From: Argyresthia goedartella
Lineage: Eukaryota > Arthropoda > Insecta > Lepidoptera > Argyresthiidae
DNA length: 64,000 nucleotides
NCBI GenBank assembly: GCA_949825045.1
Contig: OX463809.1
Location: 523,501-587,500 of the forward strand
Direction: 5' to 3'
Position 1 is the first letter of the stretch, and every line of letters starts with the position of its first letter. Shown here one piece after another: positions 45,405 to 57,335 of this stretch. A program made the position numbers and the translations under genes. The notes below the pieces were generated by a model, which was not told where the DNA came from, did no database searches, and saw nothing but the letters and a program-made list of their open reading frames with translations.

Positions 45405-46529
45405 GCAAATAGGTGATGTTTTCCGGACAGAATGCCCCGAGCCATATAAAAGTAAGTGCGACTCAAAACGTGACATACTGAGGTTACATCAGTAAGTTCT
45501 ATGATCTGATAGTTTTAATAGGACCAATTTTTGTTCACGCAAAGGTAATAATGCAAAGATTATGGGCTAGTGACCGTAACTGGGACGACTCACCTCCTGA
45601 AGACATACGCCAAATATGGACAGATTTTGTCAGGAACTTACAACAGATGGAGCCACTCGTCATACAGCGCTGCGTAAAACCGTGAGGTGCAGTTAAGGTA
45701 CAGCTGATCGGGTTTGCAGATGCGTCGGCAGTCGCCCACGGGTGCTGTCTATATCTACGCATGATAGATAATAAAGGTGAGGTACATGTTAACTTACTTT
45801 GCTCCAAATCGAGGATCAACTCGCTCCGCAAACAGCTGACCATCCCCAGGCTCGAGTTAAACGCTGCGGTCCTACTAGCGGAACTTACTGCAAAGGTAAA
45901 TAACACCATAGGTACAAAAACACAACTCATCGACACTTACCTCTACTCTGACTCCCAAATAGTGTTAGCTTGGCTAAACAATGACGTCACTAAATTACAA
46001 ACTTACGTCGCAAATAGGGTTAGAGCGATTGTAGGGCTTACTAAAAGTTGTCGATGGCAGTATGTAAATACGGCTGAAAATCCGTCTGATTACCTCAGTC
46101 GTGTTCTACAGCCCCACGAGCTTAAAGGCCATGAAACGTGGTGGCATGGCCCATCGTTTTTACATGATAAAAATTTTAACTTGATAACGACGTGCGATTC
46201 ACCTGCTCAAATTCCCGAACTGAAAGGAAACAATGACGAATTCGTAGGTGTATCATCTGTCGCTCGCACTAATGATTTATTTACAAAATTAAAAAAGTTT
46301 TCAAATATTAATATGATGACTCGTGTACTTGCCTACATTATCAGATTATGTAATAATGTAAAATCTAATTTCATAAAGCAAAAGGATTTTTTGTCATCTA
46401 AAGAACTCGACAAGGCTTTGTTATTAATTGTGAAGCATGAGCAGAAATTGTTTTATGATAAAGAGATTAAGTGTCTAGCCTCTAACAGTGAAGTCAGTAA
46501 CAACTTGAGGTCTTTCACTCTGTTTCTAG
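45405..46529 (+). pseudogene. BEL2 pol, RNase H region, copy 2
   Basis: Equivalent of 21440-22560. A TGA replaces TGC near 45685 (accgtgaggtgc against accgtgcggtgc), so the open frame starts only at 45761. RNase H motif YSDSQIVLAWL is preserved here, where copy 1 has F for S. LINE-D interrupts it at 46529. Confidence 0.82.
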
Positions 46530-46531
46530 TA

Positions 46532-47202
46532 CTATTAATGAACATCTCGAAGGTCTCCAAACCTCCCTAGAGTTTATTGGAGACCAGGTAGCATCTATAG
46601 AAACCTCCATCAAAAATCAAAACTCGAAAATCAAGGCCTTGGAGAATAAAAACATGGATCTTTACAATGCCAATAAAAATCTGGAGCTTCGGGTAGCCGC
46701 CCTAGAGCAACGGGAACAACAAAGTGAACAAAATAAATTGGGTAGTTATCTGGAGATAGCGGGTCTACCAAACTCCCTTAACGAAAGTGCAGAGTCAGTT
46801 GCCAAGGCCGTAGCCACAGCACTGGCAGTTGATGGCAACAACATCCGATCCGTAAAACTCATCTCAGGACGGAAAGATAAAACTAGCCATCTGCTTATAG
46901 CACTGAACTCTCCCGACAGTCGTACCAAGTGGACTAAAGCTGCGAAAGACAGGACCATTACTCTGGGTGACATCACCTGCTCGACACCACCAGAATCTGC
47001 CACTGACCCAGTCTACGTTCGCCGCGCACTGACCCCACAAAACAAGTATCTTCTGTACCAGGCGAAGAATCAGCTACGCCCGTCTTTCAAATACGTGTGG
47101 ATTGACGAAACTACTGACAGGATACTGGTCAAGAAGGAAGACAATGGAAAAACTTCGGTAATTCGGTCAATACATGATATTGAAATGCTTCTAGCTAAGT
47201 AA
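46532..47202 (+). pseudogene. LINE-D ORF1, C-terminal part
   Basis: The frame is open from the LINE junction to a TAA at 47200-47202. It starts in a coiled coil (INEHLEGLQTSLEFIG, KNLELRVAALEQREQQ) and continues into an RRM-like domain (GSYLEIAGLPNSLNE, SVKLISGRKDKTSHLLIAL) and a C-terminal domain (YVRRALTPQNKYLLYQAK, KYVWIDETTDRILVKK). The N-terminus is lost by 5' truncation. The internal ATG at 46639 is unlikely to be the natural start. Confidence 0.8.
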
Positions 47203-47278
47203 ATACCTATAAATATCCAATAAACGGAATTAATCTTAAAAATTCAACACGATAAACCTAGTAGAAAGTCCTAATAGT

Positions 47279-50221
47279 GTGGAAATATTTAATTGTACAA
47301 ATGTCAATGCATTTCTCAAGTATATACCCATATCGAAAAACAAAAAACTACCGTTATTCTGTCTGCATGTGAATATTAGATCAATGATCCGAAACTTCAC
47401 TACCTTACTTCAAACCATTGATAATTGTTCCCAATCTCTCGACTTTGTTGTTGTAACTGAGGCTGGCATACCAGAATCAATTTCAAACCTATTCTGTATT
47501 GATGGCTACACAATGCACACACAACTAAGAAGTAATCAAAAAGGTGGTGGAATAATTATCTACGTCAAAAACTGTCTTAAATTTACAATAAAACCCACCA
47601 AAACACATCACTTTGAAAGTCTATTAGGAACAATGAAAACTAGATTTAATGAAACTTTAGTTGTGTGTGCAGTGTACAGACCACCAGGAAAGAATAAAAA
47701 CATGTTCATATCAGAACTGCATAAGTCTTTGTTAGACAACTCCACTGGGTCCCTGATAGTCCTCGGTGACATGAACATAGATCTAAAAACACAAACATCA
47801 TATAGGAGCTCGTATCTTGACATGCTGTCGTCGTGTGGCCTCGTGTGTGGAGTCTCCGATTATACAAGAATTGAAACTCGGAATGGAACCGTCACAAAGT
47901 CCTGCCTTGATCACATTTTTATGAGACTCCCCACAATGGAGCCGCACGCGGCCGCTGTTAACTCAGTACTGGCTGACCACCGCGTCACCGTCCTCGCTTG
48001 CACCGGCAGCGCGCGTAGCTCACATATACAGGATGCTCGACAAACAACCTTAGCTACTACCATTAACAATGATATCATGAAAAAGGAATTACTTTGTACT
48101 GATTGGAACAAAACTAGTGAGATGGATACGGCGGATCAAATTTATGCATTTATTAGAGATTCATTCAAAGAAGCAATGAGTAAAGCTACGTGTAAAAGAG
48201 AAATTAAAATTCGAAATCACAGTGCCGAGTTATGGATTAACAAAAACATCATAAACTTATGCAATAAAAGGGATGAAATATTTGGCCGGTGGTTAAAAGA
48301 TACAAATAACTACACACTGAGGTTACAATACAATAAAATAAGAAATAAACTGAATAAGGTAATACAATACCATAGAAATAAATACTATAAAAATAAAATT
48401 ATCGCTAACTATGGAAACCCGAAAAACCTATGGAAAATTATAAACAATATCTGCGGTAGAATAACTGAATCTATAGATAAGAATATACTAAAAATATTTG
48501 CACCATATAAACCTAGAGAAATTGCTGATAAGTTTGCTTATGAATTTGATAACTCTGTAAAGAGAATACTTCCGAACTGCCACATTAATCTCCTATCAAA
48601 TTATCAGACGCCGCAAGCTGAAGTAAGTTTGCGCTACCAGCCTGCCACGCCACGTAAGATCTACGGACTTATTAAAAGCCTAAACAGCCACAAAGCTCCA
48701 GGCTTAGATGGTATAAGAGTCTGTGACATGCAAATAGCTAATGAACGAGTGTGTATAGCCATATCAAACTTAGTAAATACCAGTATTAAAACTGGCCTGT
48801 ATCCAGACGAACTAAAACAGGGTTGTGTGAGACCAGTCTATAAAAAGGGCAAACATAATGACGTATGCAACTATCGCCCAATCACACTTCTTTCTTCAAT
48901 TGACAAAATTTGCGAAAAATTCGTTTGCGAACAGTTACATAGATTCTTCCACTTAAACAATATAATAGACCCCAACCAACATGGATTCCAACCTCGTAAA
49001 AGTACAACCATTCTACTATCAAAATTTACAGACGATTTAAACGAACACTTAAATGATAAAAAACAAATACTTGCTCTCTTCATAGACTTTTCACGGGCCT
49101 TTGACACACTCGATCACGTTAAACTTATTCACAAACTGGATGCTTGTGGGATCAGAGGTCCTGTCAAGCAATGGTGCTTAAACTACCTCCAAGGACGAAA
49201 ATATAATGTGAAAATCTGCAACGCGCTCAGTGATGACATCCCAACTAGCCAAGGCACAGCCCAAGGGTCAGTCCTAGGCCCACTGCACTTCCTCACGTAC
49301 GTCAACGATATGAGCTACCCGATGAAGCACTGCACCACCTACCAGTTTGCAGATGACACCTGCCTAATCATAGCCGACAAAGATCCTAATGTCGCTAAAA
49401 ATAAACTACAGGCAGACTTCGACAGACTGTCTAAATGGTGTCATGACGCGGGATTGGTCCTCAACGCCCAGAAGACGAAACTACTACACATCAAATCACC
49501 CTACTGTAGAGACATGACACAGGTTGACATTGTTGCTCATTCCCACGCCTGCATGCACAGAGGGTGTGACGATGGATATTGCGACTGCGGCCCAATAGAA
49601 ATCGTAGACACTCATGTGTATCTGGGCCTGGTGATTGACAATAGGTTCAACTGGGGTCCACATGTTGAACGTGTTTGTAGTAAGCTGAGGTCACTCCTGG
49701 CATCTTTCTGGATCGTAAAGGACCGTTTACCATACCCAATCCGGCTAATGCTGTATAACGCACTAGGCGATTCTATAATTACGTATGGGCTATCTAGCTA
49801 CGGCCGTACTTATACTACTTACCTGAATTCCATATTAAAGCTACAAACTAGGATCCTGAAATTAATTGTATCACCGAGAATGAAAAGCAAATATGAGAAT
49901 GATGATGTCCAACTATATAAACACTGTGGAGTTCTTCCAATAACACACAAAGTTAATTATTGCCTGCTTAAAGAACAACTTTTCTGTAAAAAATATCGTT
50001 TAAAAATAAACCATCCTGTAATGACCAGACGCATGGCACAGAACAAACTGGTTACTGTGCGTGCAAATAGTACCTACGGCGAGCGGACGAGCTCCTACAT
50101 GATTCCGCGCTTGATTAACAACTTACCTACGCAAACCTTAAACTCGATCACACAGACAAACATTAAACACAAACTTAAATCTTATTTTCGTTCAAAATTA
50201 CAAGGGGTAAATACTACTTGA
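47279..50221 (+). CDS. LINE-D ORF2: endonuclease-reverse transcriptase
   Basis: About 980 open codons without a stop or frameshift. N-terminal endonuclease: CLHVNIRSM (motif with N), VVTEAGIP (E), VYRPPGKN, LGDMNIDL (D and N), CLDHIFM and LADHRVT (final DH). RT: APGLDGIRV, YRPITLLSSIDKICEK, IDFSRAFDTLDH, GTAQGSVLGPLHFL and catalytic FADDTCLI. The C-terminal region contains CMHRGCDDGYCDCG, a cysteine-rich insert. The frame opens at 47240 with no ATG until about residue 38 (SMIRNF), so ORF2 may depend on ORF1 translation or a non-ATG start. Looks recently active apart from the lost ORF1 start. Confidence 0.9.
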   Translation: MEIFNCTNVNAFLKYIPISKNKKLPLFCLHVNIRSMIRNFTTLLQTIDNCSQSLDFVVVTEAGIPESISNLFCIDGYTMHTQLRSNQKGGGIIIYVKNCLKFTIKPTKTHHFESLLGTMKTRFNETLVVCAVYRPPGKNKNMFISELHKSLLDNSTGSLIVLGDMNIDLKTQTSYRSSYLDMLSSCGLVCGVSDYTRIETRNGTVTKSCLDHIFMRLPTMEPHAAAVNSVLADHRVTVLACTGSARSSHIQDARQTTLATTINNDIMKKELLCTDWNKTSEMDTADQIYAFIRDSFKEAMSKATCKREIKIRNHSAELWINKNIINLCNKRDEIFGRWLKDTNNYTLRLQYNKIRNKLNKVIQYHRNKYYKNKIIANYGNPKNLWKIINNICGRITESIDKNILKIFAPYKPREIADKFAYEFDNSVKRILPNCHINLLSNYQTPQAEVSLRYQPATPRKIYGLIKSLNSHKAPGLDGIRVCDMQIANERVCIAISNLVNTSIKTGLYPDELKQGCVRPVYKKGKHNDVCNYRPITLLSSIDKICEKFVCEQLHRFFHLNNIIDPNQHGFQPRKSTTILLSKFTDDLNEHLNDKKQILALFIDFSRAFDTLDHVKLIHKLDACGIRGPVKQWCLNYLQGRKYNVKICNALSDDIPTSQGTAQGSVLGPLHFLTYVNDMSYPMKHCTTYQFADDTCLIIADKDPNVAKNKLQADFDRLSKWCHDAGLVLNAQKTKLLHIKSPYCRDMTQVDIVAHSHACMHRGCDDGYCDCGPIEIVDTHVYLGLVIDNRFNWGPHVERVCSKLRSLLASFWIVKDRLPYPIRLMLYNALGDSIITYGLSSYGRTYTTYLNSILKLQTRILKLIVSPRMKSKYENDDVQLYKHCGVLPITHKVNYCLLKEQLFCKKYRLKINHPVMTRRMAQNKLVTVRANSTYGERTSSYMIPRLINNLPTQTLNSITQTNIKHKLKSYFRSKLQGVNTT

Positions 50222-50445
50222 GAAATGCACACTCTATAGCCGAAAACTAGAATATATATAGCCAACAGTTTGTATTTGAATTATACCTACATATTTAGCA
50301 TCTATGCGTACATAAACATAAATACTGTATAAGGAGTAGATAACACCACACACAAACCTCAGTGGTTTAAGTGGTGGTCAAGAATATTAAACTCTGTTTG
50401 TAATAAGATACCAGTAAATAAATAAATAAAAAAAAAAAAAAATAG

Positions 50446-51684
50446 TAGCGACGGAGTCATTAGAGTCGGAGGTCGCTTACACAACGCGCCCATTCCTTAC
50501 GCGAAGCAACATCCTGCTATTTTGCCCAAAGAGTCTGAAATAACTGCCTTGATTGTGAGAGATGAGAATCTAAAAATGCTTCATGCCGGTCAGAGACTAG
50601 TATTAAGTTCACTAAGACAAAGATTCTGGATAGTAGATGGTCTACAAACTGTAAAAAAAATCATACACAAATGTATTCCGTGTTTCAGAATGAAGGCTGT
50701 CGCCAACACTCAACTGATGGGTTCCTTGCCTGCTGACCGTGTCACCGTGAGCCGTCCTTTCCAAAAGGTTGGCGTTGACTACGCTGGGCCGGTATCCGTC
50801 AAAAACAGCCGCATTAGGAAACCAGTAATCGGAAAAGGTTATATTGTTTGATATGTATGCTTCGTAACAAAAGCCATACACATTGAATTAGTCTCTGATC
50901 TAACAACGGAAGCCTTCCTCGCCTGCTTTAAGCGATTTATCGCACGAAGGAACCTGCCCAGCGATGTCTATTGTGATAACGGTTAGACTTTCAAGGGGGC
51001 AAGGAATCAATTAGGTGAGCTGTATCGTTTCCACGCCTCTCAGAGCCACCAAGATCAAGTACAGGTCTAGGCCACACAACGAGGTATCGATTTTCATTTT
51101 ATACCTGTTATAGTCCGATTTTCGGTGGGCTCTGGGAGAGCGGCGTGAAAAGTATGAAACACCATTTAAAGAGGGTTGTAGGAAATGCCTTACTTACATA
51201 TAAGCAATTGAACACAGTTTTAACTGAAATTGAAGGAGTATTAAATTCACGCCCACTCACAGCTGTAACGTCAGACCCTAACGATTTTACTTTTTTATCA
51301 CCTGGTCACTTCCTCACAGGTGCGCCTCTCAATACTTTCCCAGAGCGCGACCTAGTCTCTAAGACTAGTTGACTTAATTTTTGGTATATTATTACTAACA
51401 TGAAAAATGTGTTCTGGAACTTCTGGAGTGGACACTATCTTACTTTACTTCAAAACAGGCCAAAGTGGCGCTCTGCCTTGCCTAACGTCTCAATAGGTAG
51501 TTTAGTTATTTTATGTAATGACAATACACCTCCTTTGCAATGGCCTATGGCTCGTATAACTAATCTCTTTCCAGGAAAAGACGGAAAAGTCCGCGCAGTA
51601 GAAGTTAAGACTGCTAACGGTCACATACATAACAGGTCCATTGTAAAGATATGTGTATTGCCAATAGATGTAAGTAGTAGTTAG
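50446..51684 (+). pseudogene. BEL2 pol, integrase, copy 2
   Basis: Equivalent of 22563-22998 plus 33102-33907, with the LINE-C site unoccupied (caaaagccatacacattg near 50867-50884). Extra stops compared with copy 1: TGA near 50850 and TAG near 50985, the latter just after the second catalytic D. Shares the frame fault near the catalytic E and the stop at 51370. Confidence 0.85.
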
Positions 51685-51744
51685 GTAGTATAAAAAATGC
51701 TTGGTTTTTGAGAGAAATATACTTCATGTTATGTCTTATAATGA

Positions 51745-52680
51745 TGTTGCAGTTGAAAGGTATTTTTCTTTAATTTAGGTATTTTTATAAATGTTTTAGT
51801 TTATATTCCAAGTAAAAATTAACTCATTTTTGTATGTACACCTCATTCTAGGTATAATTTTGTATGCATAAGTACCTTAATTTCAAGTAATACTTTGCAT
51901 TACTCTAAGAGGTTTAGAGATATTTTTGTTTTTCTTCTTGACTTTATAATTTGAGATTAATCATTTACTTAAAAGCAAGATACTTACTTTCATTAATTAG
52001 GTAGGTAAAAACAATAGGTATTCATACTTGTCTTTGTAACAATAATATTTAAAATTTGCTGTTTAGATTTTTTGTTTTCAAATTTCTTGGGGCAAACTGC
52101 TCATCATAATTTGATAAGCATTAAGTAAGTACTGGTATACACTAGTCTACATAATACTCTATAGAAAAAAAATAATGTATTAGGTACTTTGTTTCATGTA
52201 ATTTTCTATGTGTATTCGAGGTATGTTTTATGTAAAGTAGGGAAATTAAAAGACGTTTTAGGTAACTAACTAAGACGTAATAATTAGAAATCATTTTATA
52301 AATAACTTACCTAAAGCTGCTTAAAATTAAAATGTTCTAAAACTTAAATAATTTTCAAATTTATTGTTGTATAATGTTGCAAGTAGTTCATTACAATATT
52401 AGAGTTCAGTCGTAGTATTGTCAACTACTTAGTATTTTTTCTTTGCACCTAGTTTATTTGAAACTTGGGTTTTTGATTTGTTTGCTTTTTGAGGCGGCAG
52501 CTTATGTAGGAAACATAAAAATTGTATTGGCAACACTGCCAATTTCTGGTAGTAAGTACGTACGTTCTCATAGATCTTACCGGCGGTTCGTAATTGTGAT
52601 ATATTTGTAAAAGTGTTCAAAGTATCCAACAAACTGTACTTTACAGTGATATATTTGTGCAGTATCATTTGCCATCCACA
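51745..52680 (+). repeat. Probable BEL2 3' LTR, copy 2
   Basis: Same 936-bp interval as 33967-34902, TGTTGCAG to CCATCCACA. Confidence 0.5.
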
Positions 52681-52688
52681 TAATTATA

Positions 52689-53513
52689 TAGGCACCCTTG
52701 GGCTACAGTTCTCTCTTCATAAACTCTAATTTTCTTATGGTGTGTGCGCCACGTACCCACAAAACATATTTGAACCAAATACACACCTTGCAAATCAAAC
52801 TTCTTAAAATAATTGTCCCACCTAATATCAGATACGAATATTCAGGTAACTCATCTAAACTATTCCATTACTGTAATACACTCCCTATTCACACCAAATT
52901 TCATTATACATTACTGAAAGAGGAGGTCTTCAACAATACCCTACTGCACAGAATAGATCCCCGTAGGTACGCGTCGTGCGGCCCAAGGTAAACTAACCAC
53001 TACACGCGCAAATAATTTCTACGGTACACGGACGCGCGCCTACTGCATTCCGCGACTAATAAACAAACTACCCACTGACATAAGAAACACTATATCTCCG
53101 CTAAACATAAAAGCGAAACATAAAAAATACTTTTCCTCCCTTTCCTATCCCTAACCAATACCTAAGTTGTGTAACCATGAAAAATACATACCTGATATGT
53201 TTTTAATTTATTTTTAAAATTTTGTGTGTACTTACATAAACAAAAACAAGATGTGTTAAACATTGTACATATATTTTAGCGTAATAAGGATCCACATACA
53301 AACCTATATGTCCGTGGACCTATTGTCAGATGTAAAGAACCCCGCACGGAATGTCCGGAAAAATCCGTTCGGTCGATTTTGCTGAAATTTTGTGAAAAGA
53401 TAGCCTCTAATACTCTAATTAACTGTGCGAAGATGCAACCTTAATTAATGACCAGATTCCAAAATTTAACGATTTTAAGTTTAACTAAAAATGAAGTAAG
53501 TATATATGAAGCT
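52689..53513 (+). mobile_element. LINE-E fragment, copy 2/3 boundary
   Basis: ORF2 C-terminal fragment (open frame 52698-52991) and start of the 3' UTR, equivalent to 34911-35558, followed by the left part of the MITE up to a deletion junction at 53513. Confidence 0.7.
53335..53513. mobile_element. MITE, copy 3, left arm only
   Basis: Left inverted-repeat arm, truncated by the 2.49-kb deletion. Confidence 0.78.
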
Positions 53514-53746
53514 AAATGTCAGCTACACAATTGTGCATTATAATTTAATACATGATTAACCTTTGATATTAAATACTTTTTTCTATTTAATTAATCTTTT
53601 ATTTACAGCCATTTATATCATAATAATCGGACCAAATTATGCGAACAATAGGTGCTGAGAAATCAATAGGGTTTTATTATTATGTGTACATAACCGGTTA
53701 TAGTTCTTCACTATCTTGAATGTCCCTAATTAGTTGACTACGACTG
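53514..53746 (+). pseudogene. Tc1/mariner 3' end, copy 3
   Basis: Only the non-coding 3' end and terminal repeat remain (ends 53746, then TA); equivalent to about 2819-3049. Confidence 0.65.
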
Positions 53747-53957
53747 TATACTTAGCAATCGTCATTTTTTGCCACTTCTCTTCATTGGACCACTGTGGGA
53801 GAAGAAGGGCGTAGAAACTCTCACAGATTAATTTTTAGATCACTTTAAAAAAAATCTTGTGCTCAACTAATACTAATATTGTAATATGAATTAATAAGCA
53901 GGAATAAATAATTACAAAATTATTAACAGCAAGGTCTGTGTTGAGCCAGATTAACCC

Positions 53958-54219
53958 CATATCGACGACCCGAATGGCTGAGTCGGCAGTGACCCTGCCT
54001 ACGAATCCTATGGTCCCGGGTTCGAGTCCCGGTGGGGGAAAATATTTGTTTGATGAGAACGGATGTTTGCCTAGTCATGGTTGTTTATCTATCTAAGTAT
54101 AATATTTATCTATATAAGTATGTGTATCGTTTTCTAGTACCCAAGATACAGGGAATCCTAGTTTGGGGCTAGATCAATATGGGTAAATAGTGTCCAAGGT
54201 GTTATTATTATTATCATAA
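53958..54219 (+). mobile_element. tRNA-derived SINE, copy 3
   Basis: Equivalent of 3268-3537 with A-box-like tggctgagtcgg and B box ggttcgagtcc; a few bases are missing after ggatgtttg. Confidence 0.6.
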
Positions 54220-54235
54220 AGTCCCGTCATTTAAG

Positions 54236-56710
54236 TCATCTTGAACATTGGAAATTCCCTTTTTTTGACTTGGACTTTGTCGCTTTAACGTGCTTTTTAA
54301 ATTGCTCAAATGGCAATATCAAGATCTCCAGAGGTATCTTGTTGTAGTAGAGAGTGCACTGACCCTTGAAAGAATTGCTTACCATCGCGAGTCTAAACCG
54401 GGGCGCAGGACAAGTGCCCAAGTTCGAACAACAAAAACCCCAGGTCTTGCAGGTTTATATGAATGTGACGTCGCTGTATCTGGTTCGCGTCGCGTATTAT
54501 GTTAACTCGTTGAAGGTTCGCACCATTGATAGTATAACTCGTGGAGAGATGCTTGATATTACGTGTAAAAGAAATACTGAAGCACTTATTTGAATTTAGC
54601 TCCATTTTGTGGTATTCACACCATTGACAAAGTCTGTCGATGTCTAGTTGCAAATTAAGTGCATCTCCCTCTTCAGAAATGGGAAGGATTATTTTTAGGT
54701 CATCCGCAAACATATATGCCTCGGCATATTTGAAGCAGTCAACAATGTCGTTTATGTGTACCACAAACAGCAGAGGACCAAGATGGGAGCCTTGTGGGAC
54801 TCCTGAGGTTGCATTGAAAGGAGCGAACTGCTGACCTTTGACTACTACGTAGGACGTACGATCGATTAAGTTAGATCGAATCCACTCCAACAGAGGATTG
54901 AGAACGCCGTGTCGTTTGAGTTTCCTTACAAGAGTGTCAAAGTCCACCTTATCAAAAGCTTTGCTAATGTCCGTGTATACTGCATCCACTTGTACCCGCC
55001 TATCCACAAAACTAATGAGGTGATCGGTGTATGCTATGAGGTTAGAATTCGTAGATCTGCCTTGGAGGAAGCCGTGCTGTCTGTCAGACAGTTGGTGAGA
55101 CACTTGATTCAGCAGGTGTAGATATACAAGAGTCTCGAACACTTTTGCTAAAATAGGAAGAATTGTGATGGGTCTGTACTGCTTGATGTCCTTTGTGATA
55201 CCCTCCTTGGGTATGGGCACTATCTTACCCATTTTCCACTTATTGGGAAAGACCCCTGAGCTTAGTGAGTGATTGTATATTAAAGTGAGCGGCCAGGATA
55301 AAATATCTGCGCAGTGTTTTACAAAAGAAGATGGCAGATCATCAGAGCCAGGTTCCTTGGTAGGGTCAAGTTTTCGTAACTTGTCTCGAGCTGCAAGCTC
55401 GTTGACAATCATAGACGACAATGAGGTGCACCCCATGGAATCAATGTCGTCATTTTGTGCGGAGTCTAGACTATGGTATACTGAGCTATTAGAGTATATG
55501 GAGGCGAAGTTCTTAGCAAAGAGATCGCTTATGTCCTTGCTATTATTTCCTGTTTCGGCGTCTAATTTCATGATGGAGGGAAATTCGCTCTTGTTATTCC
55601 TCCTCTGTTTTATGTATGACCAGAAATATTTTGGATTATCTTTGATGCTTTGTTCGACTTTTTTAACTTAAAAGTTATAACAGTCACTAATAATCAGATC
55701 GCATCTTTTTCTTAGCATTTCAAATGTTAGTTTGTCCAAAGGGTTGTGGATTTTTTTTACTTTCAGCCTTATTTTATTCTTTTCTTTCAATAAGCTTTTT
55801 ATACTTGGCGTGAACCACGGCGGATAGTTAGAAGTTCGACTTTTCGTGAGGGGTAAATATTTCTTTATTATGATGTTTAACTTTTCATAAAGTTTTTCTA
55901 ACATTTCATTTACACAGGAGCAATCGTCGAAAATGTTCACCCAGTTGACCGTTCCCAAATCGTCTATAATTTTAGTATAGTCTGCCTTATGGAAATTAAG
56001 CCGAGGTGTCGTGTCTGTCGGTAAAGTAGTATCGCTTAATAACCCTTATGTAAACTCTAATGGTGGGTGGTGAGGATCCACCACGCTGAGACCCTCCGGG
56101 TAGTGTGAAACTTTTATTTTATTGAAGTTAGATAGTATCAGATCCAGGATCCTGCCATTCGTGTTTTTTACTATATTAAGCTGGTCAAGGCTATGCAAGG
56201 ACATGAATTCTGAAAGTGTGTTGAATAGGACACCATTTCCCACCGGAGACTGGCGCTCTGGCTTATCTGGAGTAGGTTGCCATTGTACTTCCTTTAGATT
56301 GAAGTCGCCCAGTATCACTACTTCTGAGAGGTCCATTCTTTGTGTGAGTACATAGTTAGCATGCTCAATAAACTCTTCAAAGTCGCTTTGTTTTAATGGC
56401 GATGGGATATATGCTGCACAAATGCCTACCTTTTTTATTTGTTTTTTAAATCTGTATTCGAACGAGATCCAAAGGGCTTCAAAGTTACTGCTGTTATGAT
56501 ACAAAATTATGTCTGACTTAATATTATTTTTTATCGCAATCAATACACCACCTCCGCTCAACTTTGCACCAGGACGGTTAAGGTTCCTGTCGCATCTGTA
56601 GAGCGTATATCTATCATCAAAAAGTTCACGATCGTAAACATTATTTTGAATCCAGTTTTCGGTTATTATGATAATATCAAAGTTGTTCTTTAAAACATTA
56701 CTAACAAACT
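54236..56710 (-). pseudogene. LINE-A ORF2, copy 3
   Basis: The RT frame is the longest of the three copies (54393-55571, 392 codons): PGSDDLPSSFVKHCADIL, YRPITILPILAKVFE, ISKAFDKVD, SGVPQGSHLGPLLF and catalytic FADD. It then runs out of frame at the 206-bp deletion shared with copy 1. Linker at 55668-55958 and endonuclease at 56046-56561 (SGGGVLIAIKN, GDFN). BEL1 is inserted immediately to the right at the same base as in copy 1. Confidence 0.82.
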
Positions 56711-56726
56711 CGTGTGTTTTCGTATT

Positions 56727-57313
56727 TGATTAATTTCCACGCCTACCGAACGGCGTGGAATCCTGAAGGGGCTGGGGTTTTGCCAGCACGGGAGAAAAGA
56801 AGTGAATGAATTGTTACTGACCTTTGTCGCCGTAGACAGGAAATCGAAAGCTCGATTCGAGACAGGAATACGGGATAAGAGCAGAATTGGGATAGGATAG
56901 GAATCGAATCACTATCGTCGCTGCCCGGCGCTGTCGCCGACGTGCTGCCTGCCATCACGTGGAGTCGCCGCTACCGATACGACGAGTTGGAGACCGTACA
57001 ACTTCAACCTTCACCACGAATCACTCAACCGCTGACGCGAATCTACTTATTTCCCGACGATGTTTATGATGAGCACTCCGACCAGGCCCGACGCCTGTAT
57101 TTGGTAATTGTTACACCGAATTACAATCACTGGCCCGACGCCTGGCACGATGTTGTTCTTCCGATGAGAAAAGGATCAAGATAACCTCCAATTTTTTCCT
57201 CTCGTTGGTACGAGTGACAGCTGCGGTCCGTTTCCGCTTAGTGATGTCCCGATTACTCGCGGTCGATCCGCGTAACAAAAAACCGGTGCGTTCCGAAGCA
57301 TAAATATTAAACA
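56727..57313 (-). repeat. BEL1 3' LTR, copy 3
   Basis: 587 bp, tgattaattt to attaaaca; 6 bp shorter than the copy 1 3' LTR because of a small indel near 56807-56812. Confidence 0.88.
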
Positions 57314-57335
57314 CTCACCCGCCCGGACAGGCCCG

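Larger units (their letters stand above)
46530..50442 (+). mobile_element. LINE-D: non-LTR retrotransposon, 5'-truncated in ORF1
   Basis: Inserted in BEL2 of copy 2 only. Starts within ORF1, has a full ORF2, a 3' UTR of about 200 bp and a tail of (TAAA)n and 15 or more A. A tag stands at both junctions and may be a 3-bp duplication. Copy 1 has the unfilled sequence near 22562. Confidence 0.88.
35405..53183 (+). repeat. Composite tandem unit, copy 2
   Basis: Complete unit between two equivalent points in the LINE-E 3' UTR. It lacks the BEL1 insertion of copies 1 and 3, keeps 206 bp of LINE-A that both have lost, has lost about 1.46 kb of LINE-B (the RT core), and carries LINE-D in BEL2. Adding back the LINE-B loss and subtracting LINE-D again gives a unit near 15 kb. 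Confidence 0.88.
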
